Origin: Pseudomonas yamanorum
GTDB taxonomy: Bacteria; Pseudomonadota; Gammaproteobacteria; Pseudomonadales; Pseudomonadaceae
Length of the DNA stretch: 64,000 bases
Direction of reading: 5' to 3'
NCBI RefSeq assembly: GCF_013386765.1
Contig: NZ_JACARE010000045.1
Coordinates: 1 to 64,000, forward strand
Position numbers and translations under genes: made by a program. This document shows, piece by piece, positions 7,754 through 16,000 of the stretch (position 1 is its first letter; the number at the start of each line of letters is the position of its first letter). The notes under the pieces were generated by a model, which searched no databases, had not been told where the DNA came from, and worked only from the letters and a program-made list of their open reading frames with translations.

Positions 7754-10700
7754 AGCAGGGAAGCAATTCGTGGCGCCTGATTGGCACGTCGGTATGGGCC
7801 GTTGCATTGACCTCGGTGTTAGGTTGGGTGATCTGGAGGTATGGTCAGGAGGTGGGATTACTGGAGCCAGGGCAAAGGATTTCTGTTTTCTTGCTGATCA
7901 TTCTTATGGCTGCCGTCGGGCTTTTTGCACCACGTCTGTTGATACAGCTCAAGCGACTCAACCATCGTGATCAGGGCCAGGTGGATAAGGTCTATCCTCA
8001 ACCGGACGCGCCTTTGACGCCATCGCATAAGCCGGCTTTTAAGCTCGATGAGCTTATCTGTTCGCTTCACGTGAAATACGGCTTCTTCTGGCGCCTTAAG
8101 GTGCGTTTTTTTATCGTCTTCGGCGAGCCTGAACAGATTGCCGCCATCGCCCCCAGCCTGACCCAGGACCACTGGCTGGAAGGACAAAACACCGTCCTGT
8201 TGTGGGGCGGCAGCGTGCATACCAAACTGGATGAGTCATTGCTGGCGCAGTGGCGTGCACTGAGCCGCTGGCGCGCCCTGGACGGTGTCGTCTGGGCGCT
8301 CAGCAGCGATCAAAGCGCTGACGATGCTGCGATGGCCGCCGGTGTTCGCTACTTGCGGTACCTGTCCGCTGGGCTGCGCTGGCAACTCCCGCTCCATCTT
8401 TGGCAGGTCTGCGACAGCCAATGGCCGCAAGCCAAACGTCAGGTCGACGCCGTCGGCTGTCGGCTGCCGCCAAAACTCACCGCCGCCGCCCTCGAAACCC
8501 GTCTCGCCGCCCTCATCGAGCCCCTGCGCAACGCCGGCTGGGCCCAGATGAAAATCAACAACGCCCACGACTTCCTCCTGCGTCTGGCCCGCGATCTGGG
8601 GGCCGAAGGCATTTCCCGCTGGTGTCAGGCGCTCGCACCGTTATTCGGTCAGTTCGCCCGTGGTGTGCCCCTGCGTGGCTTGTGGTTCAGTCTGCCGGTG
8701 GAGCGCATTTCCAAGGATCATTTCTGGCCCATCGACCCGGCCTGGGAAGGCGTTCTGCGGGACAAACCCTCTATCAGCCGCGTCGGCTGGAGCACCCCGC
8801 GTATCGGCTACGCCCTGGCCATGAGCCTGGCGCTGGTGTGGGCCGCCGGCCTGCTGCTGTCCTACGCCAGCAACCGGGCCCTGATCAGCCACGTGCAAAC
8901 CTCGCTGACTGCGTTGCAACACTCCAGACAAGGCGACGAACAGTTCCGGGCCTTGCACGAGCTGACCCGCGAACTCGGGCGGCTGGACTACCGCGCCGAA
9001 AACGGTACGCCCTGGCACCAACGTTTTGGCCTGAACCAGAACCAGGCCCTGCTCGACACCCTGTGGCCGCGCTATGTCGACGCCAACCACCGCCTGATGC
9101 GCGATCCGGCTGCGGCTAACCTGCAACGCCAACTCATGGCTTTGATCCAGCTTGCGCCGGACAGTCCCGAGCGCGCCAGCGAGGCCCGGGTCGCCTACGG
9201 CCAGCTCAAGGCCTACCTGATGCTGGCGCATCCGGAAAAAACCGACGCCGAATTCCTCGCTAAAACCCTCAATGACGCCGAACCGTTGCGTCCCGGCGTC
9301 TCCCCCGGCTTGTGGCAAACCCTGTCGCCCGATCTCTGGCAGTTCTACAGCGAGCAACTGTCCGCGCATCCCGAGTGGCGCATCCCGGCCGACCCGAAGC
9401 TGATCGCCCAGGCCCGGCAAGTTCTCCTCGGCCAACTCGGCCAGCGCAATGCCGAAGCCAGCCTGTACCAACAGGTGCTCGACGCCTCCATCAATCACTC
9501 ACCCGCCCTGGAGCTGCGCCAAATGGTCGGTGCCACCGACGCCCAGGCGTTGTTTTCCAGCGATGCCCGCGTACCCGGGGTGTTCACCCGACAAGCCTGG
9601 GAGGGCCAGGTGAGTCGGGCCATCGACGACATTGCCGAAGCCCGTCGCGAACAAATCGACTGGGTTCTCAGCGACCAGCTCAGTGATATCGCCAGCGACC
9701 TGACGCCGGCCATGCTGAAAAAACGCCTCACCGAGCGCTACTTCGACGACTACGCCAGCGCCTGGCTGGACTTCCTCAACAGCCTGCGCTGGCATCCCTC
9801 AGACAGCCTGCCCGATGTCATCGACCAATTGACCCTGATGAGCGACGCCCGCCAATCGCCGTTGATCGCACTGATGAACACCGTGGCCTACCAGGGCCAG
9901 GCCGGCACCCGTGGCCAAGGGCTGAAAGACACGTTGGTGAAATCCGCCCAGCAACTGATTGGCCAGGACAAGGTGGAGATGATCGACCCACCACTGCAAA
10001 CCGGTCCATTGGAGGCGACGTTTGGCCCGTTGCTCTCCCTGATGAGCCAAGAGAAGAGCCTCAACCTGCACACCTTCCTCACCCAGGTCACCCGTGCCCG
10101 TCTGAAGCTGCAACAAATCAGCCACGCACCTGATCCGCAGGGCATGACCCAAGCCTTGGCGCAAAGCGTGTTCCAGGGCAAGAGCATCGACCTGACTGAC
10201 ACCCAATCCTACGGCAGCCTGATCGCCGCCAGCCTCGGCGCCGAGTGGTCTGGTTTGGGCGAAACGCTGTTCGTGCAGCCACTGGATCACGCTTGGCAGC
10301 GCGTGCTGCAACCCTCAGCCGCGAGCCTCAATCGCCAGTGGCAGCGTGCGATTGTCACGCCTTGGCACAGCGCTTTCGCCAGCCGCTACCCGTTTGCCGC
10401 CACCGCCAGCGACGCCTCGTTACCGATGCTCGGCCAAATGATCCGCGCCGACTCGGGGCGCATCGAACAGTTTCTCCAGAGCCAACTGGGCGGCGTGTTG
10501 CGTAAGGAGGGCAACCGCTGGGTGGCCGACCGGCACAGCCAGGGCCTGCGCTTCAATCCGCAGTTTCTCGCGGCTATCAACCAACTGAGCGACCTTGCCG
10601 ATGTGCTCTACACCGACGGTGGCATGGGCCTGAGTTTCGAACTCCAGGGCAAGGCTGCTCGAGACATCGTGCAAACCACCTTCATCCTCAACGGCGAACG

Positions 10701-11046
10701 GCACCACTACTTCAACCAGCAAGAAAGTTGGCAACGCTTCAACTGGCCCGGGCGCAGCGACTATCCGGGAGCGAGCCTGAGCTGGACCAGCGTGCACACC
10801 GGAGAACGTTTGTTCGGTGACTACCAGGGCACCTGGGGCTTGATTCGCCTGCTGGAAAAAGCCCGGCTTACCGCACTGGACGATGGCGATAGCCGCTACC
10901 GCATGGTGCTCAAGGCGCCGGACGGCCTGGATCTGACCTGGCACCTGCGCACGGAACTGGACGCCGGACCGCTGGCGTTGTTGAAATTGCGGGGTTTTAC
11001 GTTGCCGGCGCAGATTTTTCTTACGGGGGAGCGGAGTGAAGGATGA
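7750..11046 (+). CDS. TssM/IcmF-like T6SS membrane protein, lacking a canonical P-loop
   Basis: The 1098-residue product has two N-terminal TM helices (about 12-30 and 40-60), a cytoplasmic domain, a third TM helix (about 355-377, ALAMSLALVWAAGLLL), and a periplasmic part with IcmF-related and IcmF C-terminal features (EQFRALHELTRELGRLDYRA and later HSAFASRYPFA, NWPGRSDYPGA). TssM anchors the T6SS membrane complex and its cytoplasmic domain usually carries a Walker A motif. Here the corresponding region reads FFIVFGEPEQIAAIAP, with no GKS/T. No tssJ or tssL is nearby, so this is probably a paralogue devoted to the orphan vgrG/PAAR cluster. Its stop overlaps the convergent DUF1853 gene by 26 bases. 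Confidence 0.82.
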   Translation: MKQGSNSWRLIGTSVWAVALTSVLGWVIWRYGQEVGLLEPGQRISVFLLIILMAAVGLFAPRLLIQLKRLNHRDQGQVDKVYPQPDAPLTPSHKPAFKLDELICSLHVKYGFFWRLKVRFFIVFGEPEQIAAIAPSLTQDHWLEGQNTVLLWGGSVHTKLDESLLAQWRALSRWRALDGVVWALSSDQSADDAAMAAGVRYLRYLSAGLRWQLPLHLWQVCDSQWPQAKRQVDAVGCRLPPKLTAAALETRLAALIEPLRNAGWAQMKINNAHDFLLRLARDLGAEGISRWCQALAPLFGQFARGVPLRGLWFSLPVERISKDHFWPIDPAWEGVLRDKPSISRVGWSTPRIGYALAMSLALVWAAGLLLSYASNRALISHVQTSLTALQHSRQGDEQFRALHELTRELGRLDYRAENGTPWHQRFGLNQNQALLDTLWPRYVDANHRLMRDPAAANLQRQLMALIQLAPDSPERASEARVAYGQLKAYLMLAHPEKTDAEFLAKTLNDAEPLRPGVSPGLWQTLSPDLWQFYSEQLSAHPEWRIPADPKLIAQARQVLLGQLGQRNAEASLYQQVLDASINHSPALELRQMVGATDAQALFSSDARVPGVFTRQAWEGQVSRAIDDIAEARREQIDWVLSDQLSDIASDLTPAMLKKRLTERYFDDYASAWLDFLNSLRWHPSDSLPDVIDQLTLMSDARQSPLIALMNTVAYQGQAGTRGQGLKDTLVKSAQQLIGQDKVEMIDPPLQTGPLEATFGPLLSLMSQEKSLNLHTFLTQVTRARLKLQQISHAPDPQGMTQALAQSVFQGKSIDLTDTQSYGSLIAASLGAEWSGLGETLFVQPLDHAWQRVLQPSAASLNRQWQRAIVTPWHSAFASRYPFAATASDASLPMLGQMIRADSGRIEQFLQSQLGGVLRKEGNRWVADRHSQGLRFNPQFLAAINQLSDLADVLYTDGGMGLSFELQGKAARDIVQTTFILNGERHHYFNQQESWQRFNWPGRSDYPGASLSWTSVHTGERLFGDYQGTWGLIRLLEKARLTALDDGDSRYRMVLKAPDGLDLTWHLRTELDAGPLALLKLRGFTLPAQIFLTGERSEG

Positions 11047-12007
11047 ACCCCGGGGATGTGATCTTCCCGGGTACGTTTGGCCACAGGTCCGCCACCAGGA
11101 ATAGCCGTTCAGCTTCTTCCCACTCGCCCTCGCTGTTTTCCACCAGGCGCACCAGCAATTGTGCAGGTGCCATGGGGTCCAGTTCGGTGAGCCAGTGCTG
11201 CATCCGGGCTGCATCCCAGGCTTCGTCCGCCGCGTAGTGCGCCGGCGCCAGCCATGCGTGGCGGGGCAGCGGTTGCCAACGACCGGCGGGACTCTGCTCG
11301 ATAAACCTCGGCCAATCGCGCTGATGCAGCCAGCGCCCGTTCAGGTGCTGCGGATGTGCGCCCACCGGCGCGTGCGCCATGCCAGGCCATGGGTAGAGCA
11401 AATACCCGCCCAGCCATAGATGCGCATCAAAGGCCTGGATATCCAGGGCCGCCAGCACTTCCCGGCTCTCTGGCCGGGCGGAGATCGGCAATTGATGCTG
11501 GGCCAAATGCGCGAGCTTGCGGTCCAGCCGGTCATGGCAGCCGGGGCCGAGCCATTGCTCGGTGTCCCGGCCGTCGCCGTCCTGGGGCCCCAGGTAGAGT
11601 TTGATCGCCAGTTCCAAGTGGTGCACGCCGTCGCGGTCACGCAGCAGCATGTCCAGTTCGCCCAGGGTATGCCCGGCCTGGCGGATCGGCAGGTTGGCCG
11701 CCAGTAACTCCACGCCCGGCGCGTGTTGCACCGCAAACTGCCACAGCCGTTCGTAATACAGGCCCAATCGGCGGGTGCGGGCCTGGCTCAGCCAGTGCAG
11801 CAAGGCGCTGCTGTCCTGGTCCAGTTGCCGTAGCCAGTGCTCCAGCCTATGCGGGGCCTGCACCCAGTCGCTGCCGGTCAGCGGGTGACGCTGCGGCCAC
11901 GGCGTCTGCGCGAGCATCGGCGGGGCGAGCATCACCCACGCGAGGTCGCGCACCTCGGGGTGACGCAGTTGGCGGGGCAGGTGCTGCAGATCAGGGAACA
12001 GGGTCAT
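11021..12007 (-). CDS. DUF1853 family protein
   Basis: The 328-residue product matches the DUF1853 family. The ATG at 12007 gives MTLFPDLQHL and avoids an extension into the nadK promoter region. A central stretch (YYERLWQFAV around 84-93, GELDMLL around 117-122, LELAIKLYLG around 131-140) has acidic residues and a lysine on predicted strands. This is loosely like PD-(D/E)XK nuclease cores, but the spacing is not canonical. Function is unknown. It is convergent with the T6SS island and divergent from nadK, and probably marks the chromosomal edge of the island. Confidence 0.8.
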   Translation of the reverse strand: MTLFPDLQHLPRQLRHPEVRDLAWVMLAPPMLAQTPWPQRHPLTGSDWVQAPHRLEHWLRQLDQDSSALLHWLSQARTRRLGLYYERLWQFAVQHAPGVELLAANLPIRQAGHTLGELDMLLRDRDGVHHLELAIKLYLGPQDGDGRDTEQWLGPGCHDRLDRKLAHLAQHQLPISARPESREVLAALDIQAFDAHLWLGGYLLYPWPGMAHAPVGAHPQHLNGRWLHQRDWPRFIEQSPAGRWQPLPRHAWLAPAHYAADEAWDAARMQHWLTELDPMAPAQLLVRLVENSEGEWEEAERLFLVADLWPNVPGKITSPGFILHSAPP

Positions 12008-12150
12008 GGTCCGAGCATAGCCTTTTACAGCCGGGAAGGGGGCTGAGAACCGTTGTCGTCTGGGGTTTGCGGCGACAAAGGATTTTGTGTAACGCCGGCT
12101 TTCGCCCATAATCGTTCTTTTTTGCAGAACCCGAACCCCGCAGGAGCCCC

Positions 12151-13041
12151 ATGGAGCAATTTCGCAATATCGGCATTATCGGTCGCCTGGGCAGTACCCA
12201 GGTGTTGGACACCGTCCGCCGGCTGAAAAAGTTTCTGCTCGAGCGCCACCTGCATGTGATCCTCGAAGACACCATCGCTGAAATCCTCCCGGGCCATGGC
12301 CTGCAAACCTCGTCGCGCAAGATGCTCGGTGAAGTCTGCGACATGGTGATCGTGGTGGGCGGCGATGGCAGCCTGCTGGGCGCCGCCCGTGCACTGGCGC
12401 GGCATAACGTGCCGGTGCTGGGGATCAACCGCGGGAGCCTGGGGTTCCTCACCGATATTCGCCCCGACGACCTGGAAGTCGAAGTGGCCAAGGTGCTGGA
12501 CGGCCACTACCTGGTGGAAAACCGCTTCCTGCTGCAAGCCGAAGTGCGCCGCCACGGCGAAGCCATCGGCCAGGGCGACGCCCTCAACGACGTGGTGCTG
12601 CACCCCGGCAAGTCGACCCGGATGATCGAGTTCGAGTTGTACATCGACGGCCAGTTCGTGTGCAGCCAGAAGGCCGACGGCCTGATCGTCGCCACGCCCA
12701 CCGGTTCGACGGCCTACGCGCTGTCTGCCGGCGGGCCGATCATGCATCCCAAGCTGGATGCCATTGTGATCGTGCCGATGTACCCCCATATGTTGTCCAG
12801 CAGGCCGATTGTGGTCGACGGCAACAGTGAGCTGAAAATCGTGGTGTCCAAAGACATGCAGATCTACCCGCAAGTCTCCTGCGACGGGCAGAACCATTTT
12901 ACCTGCGCCCCCGGTGACACCATCACCGTGAGCAAAAAGGCACAGAAGTTGCGGTTGATTCACCCGCTGGACCACAACTACTACGAAGTGTGCCGCACCA
13001 AGCTGGGCTGGGGCAGCCGCTTGGGGGGTGGAGGCGACTGA
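12151..13041 (+). CDS. nadK: NAD kinase
   Basis: The 296-residue product is of normal length for the family and phosphorylates NAD to NADP with ATP in the cytosol. The diagnostic GGDGS motif is at about residues 70-74 (VVGGDGSLLGAAR). Also present are the NRGSLGFLTDI loop and the DGLIVATPTGSTAYALSAGGPI segment. The start ATG follows CAGGAG with normal spacing. Its stop overlaps the next ATG by one base (TGATG), so it is coupled to the phosphoesterase gene. Confidence 0.97.
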   Translation: MEQFRNIGIIGRLGSTQVLDTVRRLKKFLLERHLHVILEDTIAEILPGHGLQTSSRKMLGEVCDMVIVVGGDGSLLGAARALARHNVPVLGINRGSLGFLTDIRPDDLEVEVAKVLDGHYLVENRFLLQAEVRRHGEAIGQGDALNDVVLHPGKSTRMIEFELYIDGQFVCSQKADGLIVATPTGSTAYALSAGGPIMHPKLDAIVIVPMYPHMLSSRPIVVDGNSELKIVVSKDMQIYPQVSCDGQNHFTCAPGDTITVSKKAQKLRLIHPLDHNYYEVCRTKLGWGSRLGGGGD

Positions 13042-14012
13042 TGCTCGATCCCGCGCGTAGCTACGACCTGATTGGTGACGTGCACGGTTGCGCTCATACC
13101 CTTGAGCACTTGCTTGAGCAACTGGGTTACCACAAGCAGGGCGGCACCTGGCGCCATCCGTCGCGAATGGCCGTGTTCCTCGGCGATATCATCGACCGTG
13201 GCCCGCGCATTCGCGAGGCGCTGCATATCGTCCACGACATGACCGAGGCCGGCCAGGCGCTGTGCATCATGGGCAACCATGAGTTCAACGCGTTGGGCTG
13301 GAGCACGCCGGCGACCCCGGGCAGCGGCAAGCAGTTTGTGCGCGAACACACGCCACGCCATGCGCGATTGATCCACGAAACCCTGACCCAGTTCGAACAG
13401 CATCCGGCGGACTGGCACGACTTCCTCGGCTGGTTCTACGACATGCCGCTGTTTGTCGATGCCGGGCGATTCCGCGTGGTGCACGCCTGCTGGGACAACG
13501 GCTTTATCGAACCCCTGCGCGCGCATTTCCCGGACGGCTGCATCGACCAGCACTTCCTGCAAGCCGCCGCCGTGCCCGGCAGTTTTGCCAGCAATGCCTT
13601 CGACCGCCTGTTGCGCGGCACCGATATGCGCCTGCCGGACGGCATGACCCTGACCGGTGGCGACGGCCTGACGCGCTCGTTTTTCCGTACCAAATTCTGG
13701 GAAGACGACCCCAAGACCTACGGCGACATCGTGTTCCAGCCCGATGCGCTGCCAGAACCGGTGGCCGCCACGCCACTGTCGTCCACTGAAAAGAATTCCC
13801 TGCTGCGCTACGGCGTCGACGAGCCGTTGCTGTTCGTCGGCCACTACTGGCGCAGCGGCAAACCGGCGCCGATCCGCCCGAACCTGGCTTGCCTGGACTA
13901 CAGCGCGGTGCTGTACGGCAAGCTGGTGGCCTACCGGCTGGATCAGGAAACCCGCCTGGACCCACGTAAATTTGTTTGGGTCGATGTCGAGCGCCCTGAG
14001 GTTATTTCATGA
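13041..14012 (+). CDS. Calcineurin-like metallophosphoesterase
   Basis: The 323-residue product has the metallophosphoesterase motifs GDVHG (about 11-15), FLGDIIDRGP (about 46-55) and GNHEFNALG (about 80-88), plus a downstream FVGHYW histidine. It belongs to the PrpE/ApaH-like serine/threonine phosphatase branch and binds two metal ions. The substrate is not evident. It is coupled to nadK by TGATG and to the rhomboid gene by ATGA, an order often kept in Pseudomonas. Confidence 0.9.
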   Translation: MLDPARSYDLIGDVHGCAHTLEHLLEQLGYHKQGGTWRHPSRMAVFLGDIIDRGPRIREALHIVHDMTEAGQALCIMGNHEFNALGWSTPATPGSGKQFVREHTPRHARLIHETLTQFEQHPADWHDFLGWFYDMPLFVDAGRFRVVHACWDNGFIEPLRAHFPDGCIDQHFLQAAAVPGSFASNAFDRLLRGTDMRLPDGMTLTGGDGLTRSFFRTKFWEDDPKTYGDIVFQPDALPEPVAATPLSSTEKNSLLRYGVDEPLLFVGHYWRSGKPAPIRPNLACLDYSAVLYGKLVAYRLDQETRLDPRKFVWVDVERPEVIS

Positions 14013-14884
14013 GTACCGTGGCTGTTTTACGTTTGCCGCTGGCGGTGGACTTGAGTGGTTTCGTCAAGCTGCTGCAACGCATGCAAGTGCCCCATCGCGT
14101 CAGCGAAGAGGCCGGGGAGCAGGTGTTGTGGGTACCCGACTCCATCAGCGAAGACGTGAAGGTCTTGTACCAGCGTTTCCCGGCCGGCGACCCGGACCAG
14201 CAACTGGATATTCCGGTGCAGGAAACGTCGACCAGGCGTCCGGGTTTTGTCCAGCAGTTGCGCCACAGCCCGGTGACCGGACTTATCCTGCTGCTGAGCA
14301 TCATCGTCGCCGCCGTCACGCTGCTGGGGGACAACCTGCAAGCCATGAGCTGGCTGACGTTCCTGCCGTTCAGCGTGGTGGGCGAGTACATCCGTTTCAC
14401 CCCGTTGGCCGACAGCCTGGCCTCGGGGCAGTGGTGGCGGTTGGTCACGCCGATGCTGATCCACTTCGGCATCCTGCACCTGGCCATGAACGGCATGTGG
14501 TACTGGGAGCTGGGGCGGCGCATCGAGCTGCGCCAGGGCAGTATCAACCTGCTGGGCCTGACGCTGTTGTTCAGCCTGGTGTCGAACTACGCTCAATACT
14601 ATTTTGGCGGCCCCGGCCTGTTTGGCGGGTTGTCCGGCGTGCTGTACGGCTTGCTCGGGCATTGCTGGATCTATCAACTGTTGTCGCCGAATCCGGCGTA
14701 TCGCCTGCCTCGCGGGGTGTTGGTGATGATGCTGGTGTGGCTGGTGCTGTGCCTGTCGGGCCTGGTCTCGATGATCGGCTTCGGCGAAATCGCCAATGCG
14801 GCCCACGTGGGCGGCCTGGTAATCGGGTGCCTGACCGGTTTGCTGGGTGGCTTGTACAGCCGCCGCAAAATGTCTCCTATTTAG
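14009..14884 (+). CDS. glpG: Rhomboid-family intramembrane serine protease (GlpG-like)
   Basis: The 291-residue product has a soluble N-terminal domain of about 80 residues as in GlpG, then six or more TM helices. The catalytic serine sits in GLSG at about residue 209 and the catalytic histidine in AAHVGG at about residue 266. The HLAMNGMWYW segment gives the L1/TM2 signature. Rhomboids cut TM segments inside the inner membrane; the substrate is unknown. Expression is tied to the upstream gene by ATGA overlap. Confidence 0.9.
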   Translation: MSTVAVLRLPLAVDLSGFVKLLQRMQVPHRVSEEAGEQVLWVPDSISEDVKVLYQRFPAGDPDQQLDIPVQETSTRRPGFVQQLRHSPVTGLILLLSIIVAAVTLLGDNLQAMSWLTFLPFSVVGEYIRFTPLADSLASGQWWRLVTPMLIHFGILHLAMNGMWYWELGRRIELRQGSINLLGLTLLFSLVSNYAQYYFGGPGLFGGLSGVLYGLLGHCWIYQLLSPNPAYRLPRGVLVMMLVWLVLCLSGLVSMIGFGEIANAAHVGGLVIGCLTGLLGGLYSRRKMSPI

Positions 14885-14899
14885 TTAAGGAAGAGTCTT

Positions 14900-15160
14900 A
14901 TGTCCTCTTTTGTCGAAATGATCGAAAACATCACCCCGGACATCTACGAGAGCCTCAAGCTCGCCGTGGAAATCGGCAAATGGTCCGATGGCCGCAAGCT
15001 CACCGCCGAGCAGCGTGAACTATCGTTGCAGGCGGTCATCGCCTGGGAACTGCAGAACCTGCCGGAAGACCAGCGCACCGGCTACATGGGCCCGCAGGAA
15101 TGCGCCTCGAAGTCGGCGCCGGTGCCGAACATCCTGTTCAAGTCGGATGCCATCCATTGA
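14900..15160 (+). CDS. YeaC family protein (DUF1315)
   Basis: The 86-residue soluble protein matches the YeaC/DUF1315 family: it begins MSSFVEMIENITPDIYESLKLAVEIGKW in outline and ends after a GYMGPQECASK segment. Function is unknown. An AAGGAAGAG ribosome site precedes the ATG. Its stop overlaps the likely TTG start of the next gene, and the two are neighbours in many Pseudomonas genomes. Confidence 0.88.
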   Translation: MSSFVEMIENITPDIYESLKLAVEIGKWSDGRKLTAEQRELSLQAVIAWELQNLPEDQRTGYMGPQECASKSAPVPNILFKSDAIH

Positions 15161-15987
15161 TTGAGATTGGCCGTGGTGCAGTCAGCAAAATGTCGGCGCA
15201 GTTGGGTGAGCCGACCGTTCAATACGCGTTTCGCCTCGGCGATACCGAGGTGCCGGTCAACCCGTTGATCGGCACCACCGTGCGCCTGGAATACCTCGGT
15301 GCGATCCATTGCACCCATTGCGGTCGCAAGACCAAGACCAGTTTCAGCCAGGGTTACTGCTACCCGTGCATGACCAAACTGGCCCAGTGCGACCTGTGCA
15401 TCATGAGCCCCGAGCGCTGCCATTACGACGCCGGCACCTGCCGCGATCCGGCCTGGGGTGAAAAATTCTGCATGACCGACCACGTGGTGTACTTGGCAAA
15501 CTCGTCGGGGGTCAAGGTCGGCATCACCCGTGCCAGCCAGCTGCCAACCCGCTGGCTGGACCAGGGCGCCAGCCAGGCGCTGCCGATCATGCGCGTTGCC
15601 ACGCGCCAGCAGTCGGGCTTCGTCGAAGACCTGTTCCGCAGCCAGGTGGCCGACAAGACCAACTGGCGCGCGCTGCTCAAGGGCGACGCCCAGGCAGTCA
15701 ACCTTGGCCAGGTGCGCGACGAACTGTTCGCCAGCTGTGCCGAAGGCTTGCTCGGTTTGCAGGAACGCTTTGGCCTGCAGGCCATCCAACCGGTGAGCGA
15801 CATCGAACCGATCGAAATCCGCTACCCGATCGAGCAGTATCCGACCAAGATCGTCAGCTTCAACCTGGACAAGAACCCGATTGCCGAAGGCACGCTGATG
15901 GGGATCAAGGGCCAATACCTGATCTTCGATACCGGCGTGATCAACATTCGTAAATACACGGCCTACCAGCTCGCCGTGCATCAGTAG
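15157..15987 (+). CDS. DUF2797 domain protein
   Basis: The product is about 276 residues. It carries a cysteine cluster (IHCTHCGRKTK, GYCYPC, AQCDLC, PERCHYD) that should bind zinc, then a GIY-YIG-like region (VVYLANSSGVKVGITRASQLPTRWLDQGAS) typical of DUF2797. The start is uncertain: TTG 15157 overlaps the yeaC stop and keeps the conserved-looking LIEIGRGAVSKM leader, while ATG 15190 would give 265 residues. Its function is unknown; the zinc and nuclease-like folds suggest nucleic acid interaction. Confidence 0.85.
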   Translation: MIEIGRGAVSKMSAQLGEPTVQYAFRLGDTEVPVNPLIGTTVRLEYLGAIHCTHCGRKTKTSFSQGYCYPCMTKLAQCDLCIMSPERCHYDAGTCRDPAWGEKFCMTDHVVYLANSSGVKVGITRASQLPTRWLDQGASQALPIMRVATRQQSGFVEDLFRSQVADKTNWRALLKGDAQAVNLGQVRDELFASCAEGLLGLQERFGLQAIQPVSDIEPIEIRYPIEQYPTKIVSFNLDKNPIAEGTLMGIKGQYLIFDTGVINIRKYTAYQLAVHQ

Positions 15988-16000
15988 AAGGACGACAGAC

